The position numbers and the translations under genes are program-made. The notes beneath the pieces were generated by a model that was given only the letters and a program-made list of their open reading frames with translations, was not told the origin of the DNA and did no database searches. A stretch of DNA of 15,756 bases from Candidatus Zhuqueibacterota bacterium (GTDB lineage: Bacteria > SM23-31 > B21-G16): contig QNDJ01000007.1 in NCBI GenBank assembly GCA_003644825.1, forward strand, positions 1 through 15,756, given 5' to 3'. This document shows positions 7,507-14,615 of the stretch, in pieces (the first letter of the stretch is position 1; the number at the start of each line of letters is the position of its first letter).

Positions 7507-7774
7507 ATCTCGCACATCTTTCAGAAAAAACCTTTGACCTTCTATTAATTCTTGATTCCCATCTGTCAATTTCTCCAATAAAATAAGGAAGAAGTTCCAG
7601 CGTATAATAAGACGCCGGTGTTGGGATACCAAGTAAATCCCCAAAACACAATATCATAAACATATCATTAAAGTCTTCAATCTCTTTTTCAAGAATACCA
7701 GCAGCCTGTTCTTTAAAGAATCCTTCAGCAAAATCAGAAAGATTTTCCTTTATTTTTAAAATAGTTTTCTTCAT
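7490..7774 (-). CDS. Uncharacterised 94-aa protein paired with ArsA-type ATPase
   Basis: ATG 7774 overlaps the stop of the MOSC/MogA gene (ATGA) and the ORF ends at TGA 7492-7490, inside the arsA start region. TTG 7789 is an in-frame alternative. The protein is acidic in its first half (KEQAAGILEKEIEDFNDMF), then has a conserved-looking core (CFGDLLGIPTPASYYTLELL, followed by PYFIGEIDRWESR) and a short Cys-rich end (ERCARYDFCC). I do not recognise a named family. Tight coupling on both sides suggests it is co-produced with ArsA, perhaps as its partner or client adaptor. The three Cys at the C-terminus could bind metal; this is inference. Confidence 0.75.
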   Translation of the reverse strand: MKKTILKIKENLSDFAEGFFKEQAAGILEKEIEDFNDMFMILCFGDLLGIPTPASYYTLELLPYFIGEIDRWESRINRRSKVFSERCARYDFCC

Positions 7775-8706
7775 TTTATTTTCTGACAATCTTTAACATC
7801 TCCTCTTAAAACTTCAATAGCATGTGGAATTATAGCAGTCAGGGTTGTTACAGCATCCTTTACTCCATCGGGGCTACCCGGTAAATTTACAATCAATGTT
7901 TTTTTTCTTATTCCTGCAATACCCCTCGAAAGATATGCCCTCTCAGTTTTACAGGCGCCTTTCGCTCTGATGAATTCCGCAATACCCGGTGCCTCTTTTT
8001 GAATTACTTTTCTTGTTGCTTCTGGAGTATTATCCCTCGGTGAAAAACCTGTTCCTCCGGATGTAAAAATTAAATCAAGCTCACCTGAATCCGACCATTG
8101 TTTGAGAACCCCCGATATATCCTCCAATTCATCCGGAACTATCGTGTATCTGATAACAGAACAGGAAATATCCCTTAAGAGATCTTCAATAATCTTACCT
8201 GATAAATCCTTTCGCTCCCCCCTGGAGCATCTGTCACTGACAATAAGAGTTCCAGCTTGAAATTTCCCTTCCCTGAGAACCTCAATTTTATCTCCTACTT
8301 TTACCATTCCACCCCTCAATACTTTTGTGAAAATTCCCTGAGATGGTAAAATACAGTTACCCAGTTTCTTATATATCTGACAGGGGTCCTTGCATTCTTT
8401 TCCGATTTGAGTAACCTCGAGTAAAGCTTTTTCATTGCCAACGGATAGTCTGGTACCAATATTCAAGCTTACAAGTTCTATACCCTTTGTTGTAATATTT
8501 TCAGCGAATCCACCGCACCCGATTTTCATACCCGTTTTCTCAATTTCCTCAAGGCTTTCCTTAGCAAGAAGGCTCACCTGTCTGTGCCATTTACCTGCAT
8601 GGGCATCTCCCTCAAGCCCGTAGTTCTCCCTCAAAACCCCTTTTTTTATATTTTTCTTCGAGGTTCCCCTTTTTTCACTTATACAAACAGCAATAATTTC
8701 ACCCAT
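7771..8706 (-). CDS. MOSC domain - MogA/MoaB fusion protein (molybdopterin adenylyltransferase)
   Basis: A 311-residue two-domain protein. Residues 1-145 form a MOSC domain (sulfur-carrier fold related to the Moco sulfurase C-terminus): GLEGDAHAGKWHRQVSLL, GGFAENITTKGIEL, and a Cys pair in GKECKDPCQIY (C105, C109). Residues about 150-305 form a MogA/MoaB domain, which adenylylates molybdopterin before metal insertion: TLIVSDRCSRGERKDLSGK, TSGGTGFSPRDNTPEAT (about 215-231) and NLPGSPDGV (274-282). ATG 8706 overlaps the moaC stop by 8 bp and the 3' end overlaps the next gene by 4 bp. The two domains are often separate proteins in other bacteria; the fusion ties MPT activation to a MOSC partner in one polypeptide. 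Confidence 0.92.
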   Translation of the reverse strand: MGEIIAVCISEKRGTSKKNIKKGVLRENYGLEGDAHAGKWHRQVSLLAKESLEEIEKTGMKIGCGGFAENITTKGIELVSLNIGTRLSVGNEKALLEVTQIGKECKDPCQIYKKLGNCILPSQGIFTKVLRGGMVKVGDKIEVLREGKFQAGTLIVSDRCSRGERKDLSGKIIEDLLRDISCSVIRYTIVPDELEDISGVLKQWSDSGELDLIFTSGGTGFSPRDNTPEATRKVIQKEAPGIAEFIRAKGACKTERAYLSRGIAGIRKKTLIVNLPGSPDGVKDAVTTLTAIIPHAIEVLRGDVKDCQKIK

Positions 8707-9184
8707 CTATTTTTTCCCCCCTTACATAAGTCCCGCTTTTACCACCTCGTTTTTCAAGCAGCATAATGTCCCTGATTTCTATACCTCTATCATACATTTT
8801 ACACATATCGTAAATAGTCAATGCTGCTATAGAACACGCTACCAGGGCTTCCATCTCGACTCCCGTTCTATCAAGGGCAGAAACTTCAGAAGTTATCAAT
8901 ACACCATCCTCTATAAAGGAAAATGATATACTTACCTCTGTTATTCGCAGTGGATGACAGAGAGGAATTATATCTGATGTCTTCTTTGCAGCCATTATTC
9001 CTGCAACTTTAGCCTGTTCAAAAACATCTCCTTTTAATATCTTCCTGCTCTTAATAAGGTCAATTATTGATTCTTTTAGCTTTACAATAGCCTTTGCTCT
9101 GGCAAAACGAAAGGTCTCATTTTTAGCACTTACATCAACCATTCCCCTCATCCTACCAGCATCTTCCTGAAATTCTCTTTTCAC
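8699..9184 (-). CDS. moaC: MoaC, cyclic pyranopterin monophosphate synthase
   Basis: MoaC converts the MoaA product (3',8-cyclo-GTP) into cyclic pyranopterin monophosphate, the first stable intermediate of Mo/W cofactor synthesis. Family stretches: RMRGMVDVSAKNET, IIPLCHPLRIT, TGVEMEALVACSIAALTIYD, and EKRGGKSGTY near the C-terminus. The length is 161 aa from GTG 9184, typical of the family. GTG 9205 is in frame but would overlap moaA by 17 bp. GTG 9184 lies 4 nt after the moaA stop and has GGGGGA at a suitable distance, so I prefer it. It is tightly packed between moaA and the MOSC/mogA gene. Confidence 0.95.
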   Translation of the reverse strand: MKREFQEDAGRMRGMVDVSAKNETFRFARAKAIVKLKESIIDLIKSRKILKGDVFEQAKVAGIMAAKKTSDIIPLCHPLRITEVSISFSFIEDGVLITSEVSALDRTGVEMEALVACSIAALTIYDMCKMYDRGIEIRDIMLLEKRGGKSGTYVRGEKIDG

Positions 9185-9188
9185 GGTT

Positions 9189-10166
9189 CTATCCCCCAAT
9201 ATCACTCATTATAAATTTATACCTTCTGGTTTTCTCCTTTGTGTAATTGCCCTTATTCAAAAGAAACTCATCTAACAATTTTTTTATCTCTCTTTCATTC
9301 TCGTTCTTCCGGACAATCTCTTTAACATTTATGTTAAAAGACGAAAAAAGGCAAGGATATAAATTTCCGCTTGCAGATAATCTGATTCTATTACAGTTAT
9401 GACAGAAAAACTCAGTATTAGAGTTAATAAAACCGATGTATCCTGCCGCCCCCCTGATTGTATAATTTTTAGCAGGCCCATTTCCAACAAATTCTGATAC
9501 AGGAAGAAGTTTACCGAATTTCCTCTCGATTTTTTCTTTCACCAACTTATTGGGCACATATCTATACTTTAATGTATAAAAATCGCTCACCGTAGGAAAA
9601 TATTCTATAAATCTTACATAAATGTTGTTGTCGAGAGTCAGCTCTGCAAAATCCAGAACCTCGTCATCATTTATGCCTTTTAAAAGAATAGTATTCAGCT
9701 TTACCGCTTTAAAATCCGCACTTATAGCCTTTACAACTGACCCCCAAACTCTATCAAGATAATCAAAACCTGATATTTTTTTATATCTCTCTCTTTTAAG
9801 AGAATCAATACTTATATTAACTGTATCAAGACCAGAGTTCTTAAGATAGTTCAGCTTTTCTTCAAGCAGGACTCCATTTGTAGTCATCCCTATACTACGA
9901 ATAGACCTGATTTCCTTAATCATAGATATCAGTTTTTCAATCTGTGGCCTTACAAGGGGTTCACCTCCAGTAAACCTGACTATACTTACCCCGGATAATG
10001 ATAGAATACTCACAATCTTCGTTATTTCTTCATAACTGAGTATTTCACTGCGGGGCAAGAAATCCTTGTCCTCAAATGTTTGACAGTATACACATCTCAG
10101 GTTGCATCTATCTGTAACCGAAACCCTTAAATAATTTACTCTATTGCTTTTTATCGATCTCTCCAT
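9189..10166 (-). CDS. moaA: MoaA, GTP 3',8-cyclase (radical SAM)
   Basis: MoaA rearranges GTP to 3',8-cyclo-GTP using two [4Fe-4S] clusters. The N-terminal SAM cluster motif is CNLRCVYC (C21, C25, C28), with FTGGEPL at about 65-71. The C-terminal substrate-side cluster motif is FCHNCNRIRLSASGNLYPC (C255, C258, C272). The protein ends in Gly-Gly (MSDIGG), the conserved tail needed for the reaction. The length of 325 aa is normal. ATG 10166 gives the expected N-terminus ahead of NYLRVSVTDRCN and overlaps the moeA 3' end by 16 bp. Confidence 0.97.
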   Translation of the reverse strand: MERSIKSNRVNYLRVSVTDRCNLRCVYCQTFEDKDFLPRSEILSYEEITKIVSILSLSGVSIVRFTGGEPLVRPQIEKLISMIKEIRSIRSIGMTTNGVLLEEKLNYLKNSGLDTVNISIDSLKRERYKKISGFDYLDRVWGSVVKAISADFKAVKLNTILLKGINDDEVLDFAELTLDNNIYVRFIEYFPTVSDFYTLKYRYVPNKLVKEKIERKFGKLLPVSEFVGNGPAKNYTIRGAAGYIGFINSNTEFFCHNCNRIRLSASGNLYPCLFSSFNINVKEIVRKNENEREIKKLLDEFLLNKGNYTKEKTRRYKFIMSDIGG

Positions 10167-11356
10167 AACATCACTTCAACCTTTGTATCTTTATTCAATC
10201 GGGTTATATCTCGTTCAACAATCATAAAACCATTTGCATAAAGAAGCCCGGCTATATCACCGGAGCCATGATAGTTCCTTACAGGAGATACTTCGTATAT
10301 ATTATTTACTTTTTTTGCAAAGCATGGGATAAAGTTTTTCCTTCCGGGTTTGTTTTCAAAATCAGATATTAAAATTCCTTCATCTATTTTCAAAGATGTT
10401 CTTTTACCCATAATCCTATCAATAGCCGGTTTTACAAAAATCGAATAATTAAGAAATACAGAAACAGGATTTCCCGGCAAACCAAAAACAAGAGTTCTCC
10501 CCAGATGACCAAAAAAAGTTGGTTTTCCTGGTTTTATAGCTACCTTGTGAAAATCTTTTTCCACCCCACACTTTTTTAACATTACAGGCACCAGATCATA
10601 ATCCCCCATCGATACTCCACCTGAAATAATCAACATATCACTTTGAAGACCCGCATTTATTTTATCGAACAGGCTTTTCTCATCATCAGTTGCTATACCA
10701 AGATAAACTGGACTCATTCCGACCGATAATAAAAGAGCACAAATCATCGAACCATTACTGTTATAGATTTTACCGTATTCATATCGAGCACCGGGCTCAA
10801 TTAATTCATTTCCAGTACTCAGAATAGCAATTTCCGGTTTCTTGTAAACCATAACCTCTTTTTTTCCTGTTGATGCAATCAAGGCAACCTCTGGAGCCAT
10901 CAATATTGTTCCCTTCTTTAGAACCACATCACCCGCCTTAACACTTTCACCTTTTAAACAGACATTTTCCCACTTACAAACGGGTTTTTTAACTTCTACC
11001 ATTTTAGTTTCAAAATTGATACTTGTGTTTTCTATCATCACAACAGCATCTGCGCCTTCAGGCACCGGCGAACCAGTCATAATCTTCACACACTCTCCGT
11101 TATTCAATCTCCCATTATAAATTTTCCCGGCAGAAATCTCACCCACACATTTCAGGTTAACCGGCGCTTGAACTATATCCTCACTGATTACAGCATAACC
11201 ATCCATAGCAGATTTATAGAATTGTGGAATATCAAAACCAGATTTTATATCTTCAGCCAGGACACAACCTATGGATTCAGTAAGAGGAACTCTTTTCACT
11301 CCAAGAATTTCAGCTCTGCTTAATACTATATCAAAAGCCTCTTCAAAATCAATCAT
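10151..11356 (-). CDS. moeA: MoeA, molybdopterin molybdenumtransferase
   Basis: MoeA inserts molybdate (or, in related proteins, tungstate) into adenylylated molybdopterin. A 401-residue protein with the four usual domains. Signatures: IPQFYKSAMDGYAV (about 43-56), NGECVKIMTGSPVPEGADAV (about 86-105), LSTGNELIEPG, SGGVSMGDYD (245-254, MPT-binding domain) and GLPGNPVS (292-299). The C-terminal domain IV ends with LNKDTKVEVMLW. ATG 11356 overlaps the tupC stop by one base (TAATG). Being sandwiched between tungstate import and pterin synthesis genes suggests it may handle tungsten; residues alone do not tell W from Mo. Confidence 0.96.
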   Translation of the reverse strand: MIDFEEAFDIVLSRAEILGVKRVPLTESIGCVLAEDIKSGFDIPQFYKSAMDGYAVISEDIVQAPVNLKCVGEISAGKIYNGRLNNGECVKIMTGSPVPEGADAVVMIENTSINFETKMVEVKKPVCKWENVCLKGESVKAGDVVLKKGTILMAPEVALIASTGKKEVMVYKKPEIAILSTGNELIEPGARYEYGKIYNSNGSMICALLLSVGMSPVYLGIATDDEKSLFDKINAGLQSDMLIISGGVSMGDYDLVPVMLKKCGVEKDFHKVAIKPGKPTFFGHLGRTLVFGLPGNPVSVFLNYSIFVKPAIDRIMGKRTSLKIDEGILISDFENKPGRKNFIPCFAKKVNNIYEVSPVRNYHGSGDIAGLLYANGFMIVERDITRLNKDTKVEVMLWRDR

Positions 11357-12339
11357 TAAAAAACCTCCACTGATGAAGCTTTGAACGTTACAAAAACCTC
11401 TTCTCCGGGTTTCAGGCTTAACTTCTTAAACGAATCTTCCGTGATAAAAGATGAAAATTCTACTCCTGTATCCACATTCAATTTAATAAAATTATTTATC
11501 TTTCCTATATTAATTATTTTTCCTCTAAAGCTATTAAGGGCACTGGAAACCATACAATTCCGTGAAATAATTACATTCCTCGGATCAATAGCAATTCTTC
11601 TTTGTCCAGTAACATCTGTTACAACTTTTATCACAAACCCATTCTTGATAAAAGCATTTTTCGTTCCTTCACTACCATCAGTCAAATTAGCTTTAAATAT
11701 ATTCCAGAGCTGTGTATTCACAACCTTTCCCTCATTCATAAATATAACATTATCAGTTAATCTGAAAGCCTGATTTAAATCGTGAGTAGTCATAATAATA
11801 CTCTTTCCACCTTTTCCTGCCCTTTTTTCAATAATCTCCTCTATTAAATCAGCTTCATTCCTATCAAGGTGAGCTGTTGGTTCGTCAAGAATTAACACCC
11901 TGGTGTCCAGAACAAGAGCACGAGCAATTGAAACCTTTTTTCTTTCACCTCCAGAAAGCTTCATAACCGATTCATCTTTAAGCCTCCATATTCCCAGTTC
12001 TTCCATAATAGACTTTGCCAATTTCTCCTGTTCCTTTTTCCTGATAGAACGATATTTCAACCCAAAAATAACATTCTTTAGCACCGTAGTCCTGAAAAGG
12101 TAAGGATTCTGCATCAACATAGTAATGTCTTTTCTTCCCAGATTTTCATTTGTTAAAATGACTTCTCCACTGCTCGGACTATCCAGAAATGCCAGCAAAT
12201 TTAACAGAGTAGTTTTACCAGCTGCGTTAGGACCATAAATTACGTAAAAATATCCATTTTTCAACCTCAGCAACGGAATATCAAGAGCGATTAGTTCTCC
12301 ATAACATTTTCTTACATCTCTTAATTCATATAGACACAT
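11356..12339 (-). CDS. tupC: Tungstate ABC transporter ATP-binding protein (TupC) with C-terminal TOBE-like domain
   Basis: ATPase subunit of a tungstate importer. Walker A is GPNAAGKTT, with Ala in place of the usual third Gly; the signature is LSGGE; Walker B is VLILDEPTAHLD; the switch His is in TTHDLN. After residue about 210 a C-terminal extension (about 265-327) looks like a TOBE/Mop-type oxyanion domain (FRGKIINIGKINNF, LKPGEEVFVTFKASSVEVF), which could sense oxyanion and inhibit transport. ATG 12339 (MCLYELRDVRKCYGE) was chosen; GTG 12354 is an in-frame alternative without a visible ribosome site. The gene follows tupB by 27 bp and abuts moeA. Confidence 0.92.
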   Translation of the reverse strand: MCLYELRDVRKCYGELIALDIPLLRLKNGYFYVIYGPNAAGKTTLLNLLAFLDSPSSGEVILTNENLGRKDITMLMQNPYLFRTTVLKNVIFGLKYRSIRKKEQEKLAKSIMEELGIWRLKDESVMKLSGGERKKVSIARALVLDTRVLILDEPTAHLDRNEADLIEEIIEKRAGKGGKSIIMTTHDLNQAFRLTDNVIFMNEGKVVNTQLWNIFKANLTDGSEGTKNAFIKNGFVIKVVTDVTGQRRIAIDPRNVIISRNCMVSSALNSFRGKIINIGKINNFIKLNVDTGVEFSSFITEDSFKKLSLKPGEEVFVTFKASSVEVF

Positions 12340-12366
12340 ATCTTCTATAAACACTTTAATAATTTA

Positions 12367-13086
12367 TCAAGCTCCAATAAAACTTCTACCAGTAATTCTA
12401 CTTCTGCCCGATAATACCTGAAAAATAACATTAATGGTAAATGCAAAGAAAAGCAGTATAAGCCCCAGCGCAATTCCACGAGAAAACTCACCTTTAGATG
12501 TTTCTAGAGCAATGGTGGTAGTAATATTTCTTGTATAAAACCTGATATTTCCCCCCAGCATTATTGATATACCAACCTCTGCAAAAACCCTTCCAAAACC
12601 AGCAATAACGGCGGCTATTATCTGCACTTTTATTTCCTGTGCTAAAGCCAGCATACTCTGGAACCGGGATGCACCCAGAGTAACAGCGGTTCTTTCGATA
12701 GTCCTGTCCACTCCTTCAAGAGTAGCAACTGTAAGAGCACAAATCAATGGAGTTGCAAGAACAACCTGGCCTATAATCATTGCCCATGGTGTATAAAGAA
12801 ACCCAAAACTCCCAAAAATCCCTCGGCGACACAAAAAAGCATACACTACAAGCCCTATAAGAACAGTAGGAAGAGCCATCAATGTATTCAATACCGTAAT
12901 TAATATTCGTTTCCCTGAGAAATTTCTAAATGAAATTAGAAACGCTATCGGTACACCAGAAAAAGTTGATATAATGGTCGAGGTAAATGCTACCCACAGC
13001 GATACCCGAGAAGCCTGTAACACATCCTTATCAAAACTTAAAAGAAGGTAAATAGCCTCTTTAAAACTATCTAATAGATACTCCAA
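12367..13086 (-). CDS. tupB: Tungstate ABC transporter permease (TupB)
   Basis: A 239-residue integral membrane subunit. Several membrane helices are clear (about 28-50, 60-85, 95-120, 150-175, 205-230). The permease EAA loop that docks the ATPase reads RTAVTLGASRFQSMLALAQE (about 133-152), followed by GFGRVFAEVGISIMLGGNI, characteristic of TupB/WtpB/ModB-like proteins. The start codon is TTG 13086, giving MEYLLDSFKEAIYLLLSF, which matches how these permeases begin; AGGGAT lies just upstream. It starts 3 nt after the tupA stop. Confidence 0.94.
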   Translation of the reverse strand: MEYLLDSFKEAIYLLLSFDKDVLQASRVSLWVAFTSTIISTFSGVPIAFLISFRNFSGKRILITVLNTLMALPTVLIGLVVYAFLCRRGIFGSFGFLYTPWAMIIGQVVLATPLICALTVATLEGVDRTIERTAVTLGASRFQSMLALAQEIKVQIIAAVIAGFGRVFAEVGISIMLGGNIRFYTRNITTTIALETSKGEFSRGIALGLILLFFAFTINVIFQVLSGRSRITGRSFIGA

Positions 13087-13089
13087 TTG

Positions 13090-13893
13090 TTAATCCCTAT
13101 TTAAATCAATATATGGATGGAATATTTGCTTTCCATTCCTTTTGAAATCACCTATCAATTTCTGCCCTTTTTCAGATGTGAGCCAATCGATAAAGATTTT
13201 TGCTTCTCTATATTTTACATAACTGAATTTTTCAGGATTAACCGCTATAATGTGGTAAGGATTAACCAGAATAGAGTCTCCTTCAAATAGGATTTGAAGG
13301 TCAATTGATTTTTCCAATGCGTAAAAGGTGCTTCTATCGGTCAGGCAGTAAGACTTTTTTTCACTGGCAATATTCAGTGTATTTCCCATTCCCTGTCCCA
13401 CTTCAATATACCACGGACCTGCAGGTTCAACTCCAATCCTTTTCCATATATACCTTTCTTTAATATTGGTGCCAGAGTTATCGCCCCGGGAGACAAAAGT
13501 ACACCTTTTTTCCATAATTTTTTTAAATGCTTCTGTAACATTTTTAGCATTCTTTACACCTGCCGGGTCTGACTCAGGACCAACTATCACAAAGTCATTG
13601 AACATCACCATTCTTCTGCTTACACCGAATCCTTCTTTAACAAACTTTTTTTCCAGATCTGGAGCATGAACAAACACAAGGTCCACGTCTCCATTCTTTC
13701 CAAGCTCCAGAGCCTTTCCTGTTCCAACGGCAATAACATACAATACTATATCATACTCCTCCTTAAAAGAAGATACAAGTATATCAGTGAGACCGGTATT
13801 TTCAATACTGGTAGTTGATGCCATTTTCAAAACCACCGGATTACCAGAACAAGAAATCAGTAAAGCAATAATAAATATAAAAACTTTCTTCAT
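13090..13893 (-). CDS. tupA: Tungstate-binding lipoprotein (TupA)
   Basis: Periplasmic, high-affinity tungstate-binding subunit. Family hallmarks: ASTTSIENTGL after the signal, AVGTGKALELGKNGDVDLVF followed by VHAPDLEKKFV, MVMFNDFVIVGPESDPAG, FVSRGDNSGTNIKE and VGQGMGNTLNIASE. The N-terminus MKKVFIFIIALLISC is a lipoprotein signal with C15 as the likely lipidated residue. ATG 13893 is chosen for that signal; ATG 13902 is three codons upstream. Neither start has a recognisable Shine-Dalgarno sequence, which is odd given the regulated leader just upstream. First gene of the Mo/W operon, behind the Moco-type riboswitch and terminator. Confidence 0.95.
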   Translation of the reverse strand: MKKVFIFIIALLISCSGNPVVLKMASTTSIENTGLTDILVSSFKEEYDIVLYVIAVGTGKALELGKNGDVDLVFVHAPDLEKKFVKEGFGVSRRMVMFNDFVIVGPESDPAGVKNAKNVTEAFKKIMEKRCTFVSRGDNSGTNIKERYIWKRIGVEPAGPWYIEVGQGMGNTLNIASEKKSYCLTDRSTFYALEKSIDLQILFEGDSILVNPYHIIAVNPEKFSYVKYREAKIFIDWLTSEKGQKLIGDFKRNGKQIFHPYIDLNRD

Positions 13894-13913
13894 ACAAAAC
13901 ATACGATTATAAT

Positions 13914-13952
13914 AAAAAAAAACCGGTACCCATATTTAAAAAGGAAACCGGT
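13914..13952 (-). terminator. Intrinsic terminator in the tup-operon leader
   Basis: On the minus strand ACCGGT (13952-13947) pairs with ACCGGT (13927-13922), with a short inner extension (TCC with GGG) and a run of nine T immediately after. It lies between the Moco-type aptamer and tupA, so it is most likely the riboswitch expression platform. GGAAA at the aptamer's 3' edge (13973-13969) can pair with TTTCC in the 5' part of the terminator (13947-13943), which would make an anti-terminator. Confidence 0.7.
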
Positions 13953-13959
13953 AAAAACA

Positions 13960-14063
13960 TAATGCTCCTTTCCAAATACGGGAGGCACAATCGTTTCCAA
14001 TTATACCCTATCGGCCACCTTTCTTAGAATAAAATTCTTTAGAAAGAGTGACTCGGAGCAACT
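13960..14063 (-). promoter_or_regulatory. Moco/Tuco-family riboswitch (Moco RNA motif)
   Basis: The 3' part on the minus strand, GTGCCTCCCGTATTTGGAAA then GGAGCAT, closely matches the conserved end of the Moco RNA as I remember it from the E. coli moaA leader. The outer stem is TGCTCC (14060-14055) with GGAGCA (13968-13963). A hairpin of CACTCTTTCT with AGAAAGGTG follows, capped by AGAAT-TTT-ATTCT. Next is a 7-bp stem (ATAATTG/CGATTGT) with a GAAA tetraloop, as expected for the motif. Between these I see only one simple hairpin, so this looks like the compact form, which has been proposed to sense the tungsten cofactor. Its position ahead of tungstate uptake and moa/moe genes fits feedback control. 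Confidence 0.82.
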
Positions 14064-14140
14064 TAATTCTGAATAATAAAATTTTACATCAAGCAATAAA
14101 CCGCTTACTCTGAAGATATTTCACCAGTGATTAAATTTTT

Positions 14141-14392
14141 TTATGTATTTTTCTTTTCCTTCTCCTCCCTTTTTACATTTTTACATTTTCTGTTATTCCC
14201 GTTGTTGCTGTTATGCTTGTAGTCTGTTACATAGAACCCGGAACCTTTAAAGATGAGACCCGCACCGGCTCCTATCATTTTCTCAGCAACAGCACCACAA
14301 ATCGGGCATTTTATTTGGGGGATTTCATTCATACCATGGAATACCTCAAACACATGCCCACATCTAACGCATTTGTAATCATAGGTAGGCAT
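14141..14392 (-). CDS. FmdB-family zinc ribbon protein
   Basis: An 83-residue protein with the FmdB-type N-terminal zinc ribbon: MPTYDYKCVRCGHVFEVF, then IKCPICG. Two CxxC pairs (C8/C11 and about C29/C32) bind zinc. Residues after about 45 include GSGFYVTDY, common in the family, then a Lys/Asn/Glu-rich tail. The family is named after a gene beside formylmethanofuran dehydrogenase and was suggested to be regulatory, but its biochemical role is not settled. ATG 14392 has GGAGGGA about 6 nt upstream. It stands alone, with a sigma-54-like promoter and activator boxes nearly identical to those of the dnaJ operon. Confidence 0.9.
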   Translation of the reverse strand: MPTYDYKCVRCGHVFEVFHGMNEIPQIKCPICGAVAEKMIGAGAGLIFKGSGFYVTDYKHNSNNGNNRKCKNVKREEKEKKNT

Positions 14393-14505
14393 TTGAATCC
14401 CTCCAGTTCATTTTTCTTATCCATTCGTATATTTTAAAAGAACATATAATTTTAAGTTGAATACAAATTTAAATATAAAAAAGCAATTATCCAAACATAT
14501 TTTTA

Positions 14506-14528
14506 ATAAGGGCAATATTTATACCAGA
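14506..14528 (-). promoter_or_regulatory. Sigma-54-type (-24/-12) promoter of the fmdB-like gene
   Basis: Minus-strand core TGGTAT-AAATA-TTGCCC, with the GG-N10-GC spacing of sigma-54 promoters. It is identical to the dnaJ-operon promoter over 22 of 23 bp, including bases outside the required elements. The predicted start near 14500 leaves a leader of about 108 nt before ATG 14392, with no other obvious gene in it. Confidence 0.72.
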
Positions 14529-14569
14529 TTCTTCTGAACCTATCAGAATTCTCAAATATGAAATTCTAT

Positions 14570-14615
14570 TGACAGAATGTCACATATATGAAATTTTTTC
14601 ATTGTCAGAACACTA
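14570..14615 (-). promoter_or_regulatory. Activator-binding boxes upstream of the fmdB-like promoter
   Basis: TGACAGAATGTCA (14570-14582) is a perfect inverted repeat, TGACA-N3-TGTCA. A weaker second box, TGTCAGAACACTA (14603-14615), lies 33 bp away centre to centre and overlaps the stop of the exchanger gene. Spacing and distance from the -24 element (about 44 and 77 bp) nearly match those at the dnaJ-operon promoter (50 and 82 bp). Confidence 0.5.

Noticed and set aside
7507-7644. 46-codon N-terminal extension of the ArsA frame
   Set aside because: It overlaps the 94-aa gene, has no ATPase-family resemblance, and the P-loop sits at the expected distance from ATG 7506.
11381-11773. 130-aa plus-strand frame opposite tupC
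   Set aside because: It is antisense to the TupC C-terminal region, with no recognisable domain or start signal.
11356-12339. Inactivated ATPase because Walker A reads GPNAAGKTT
   Set aside because: The Ala replaces a variable Gly; the essential GKT, signature and Walker B residues are intact.
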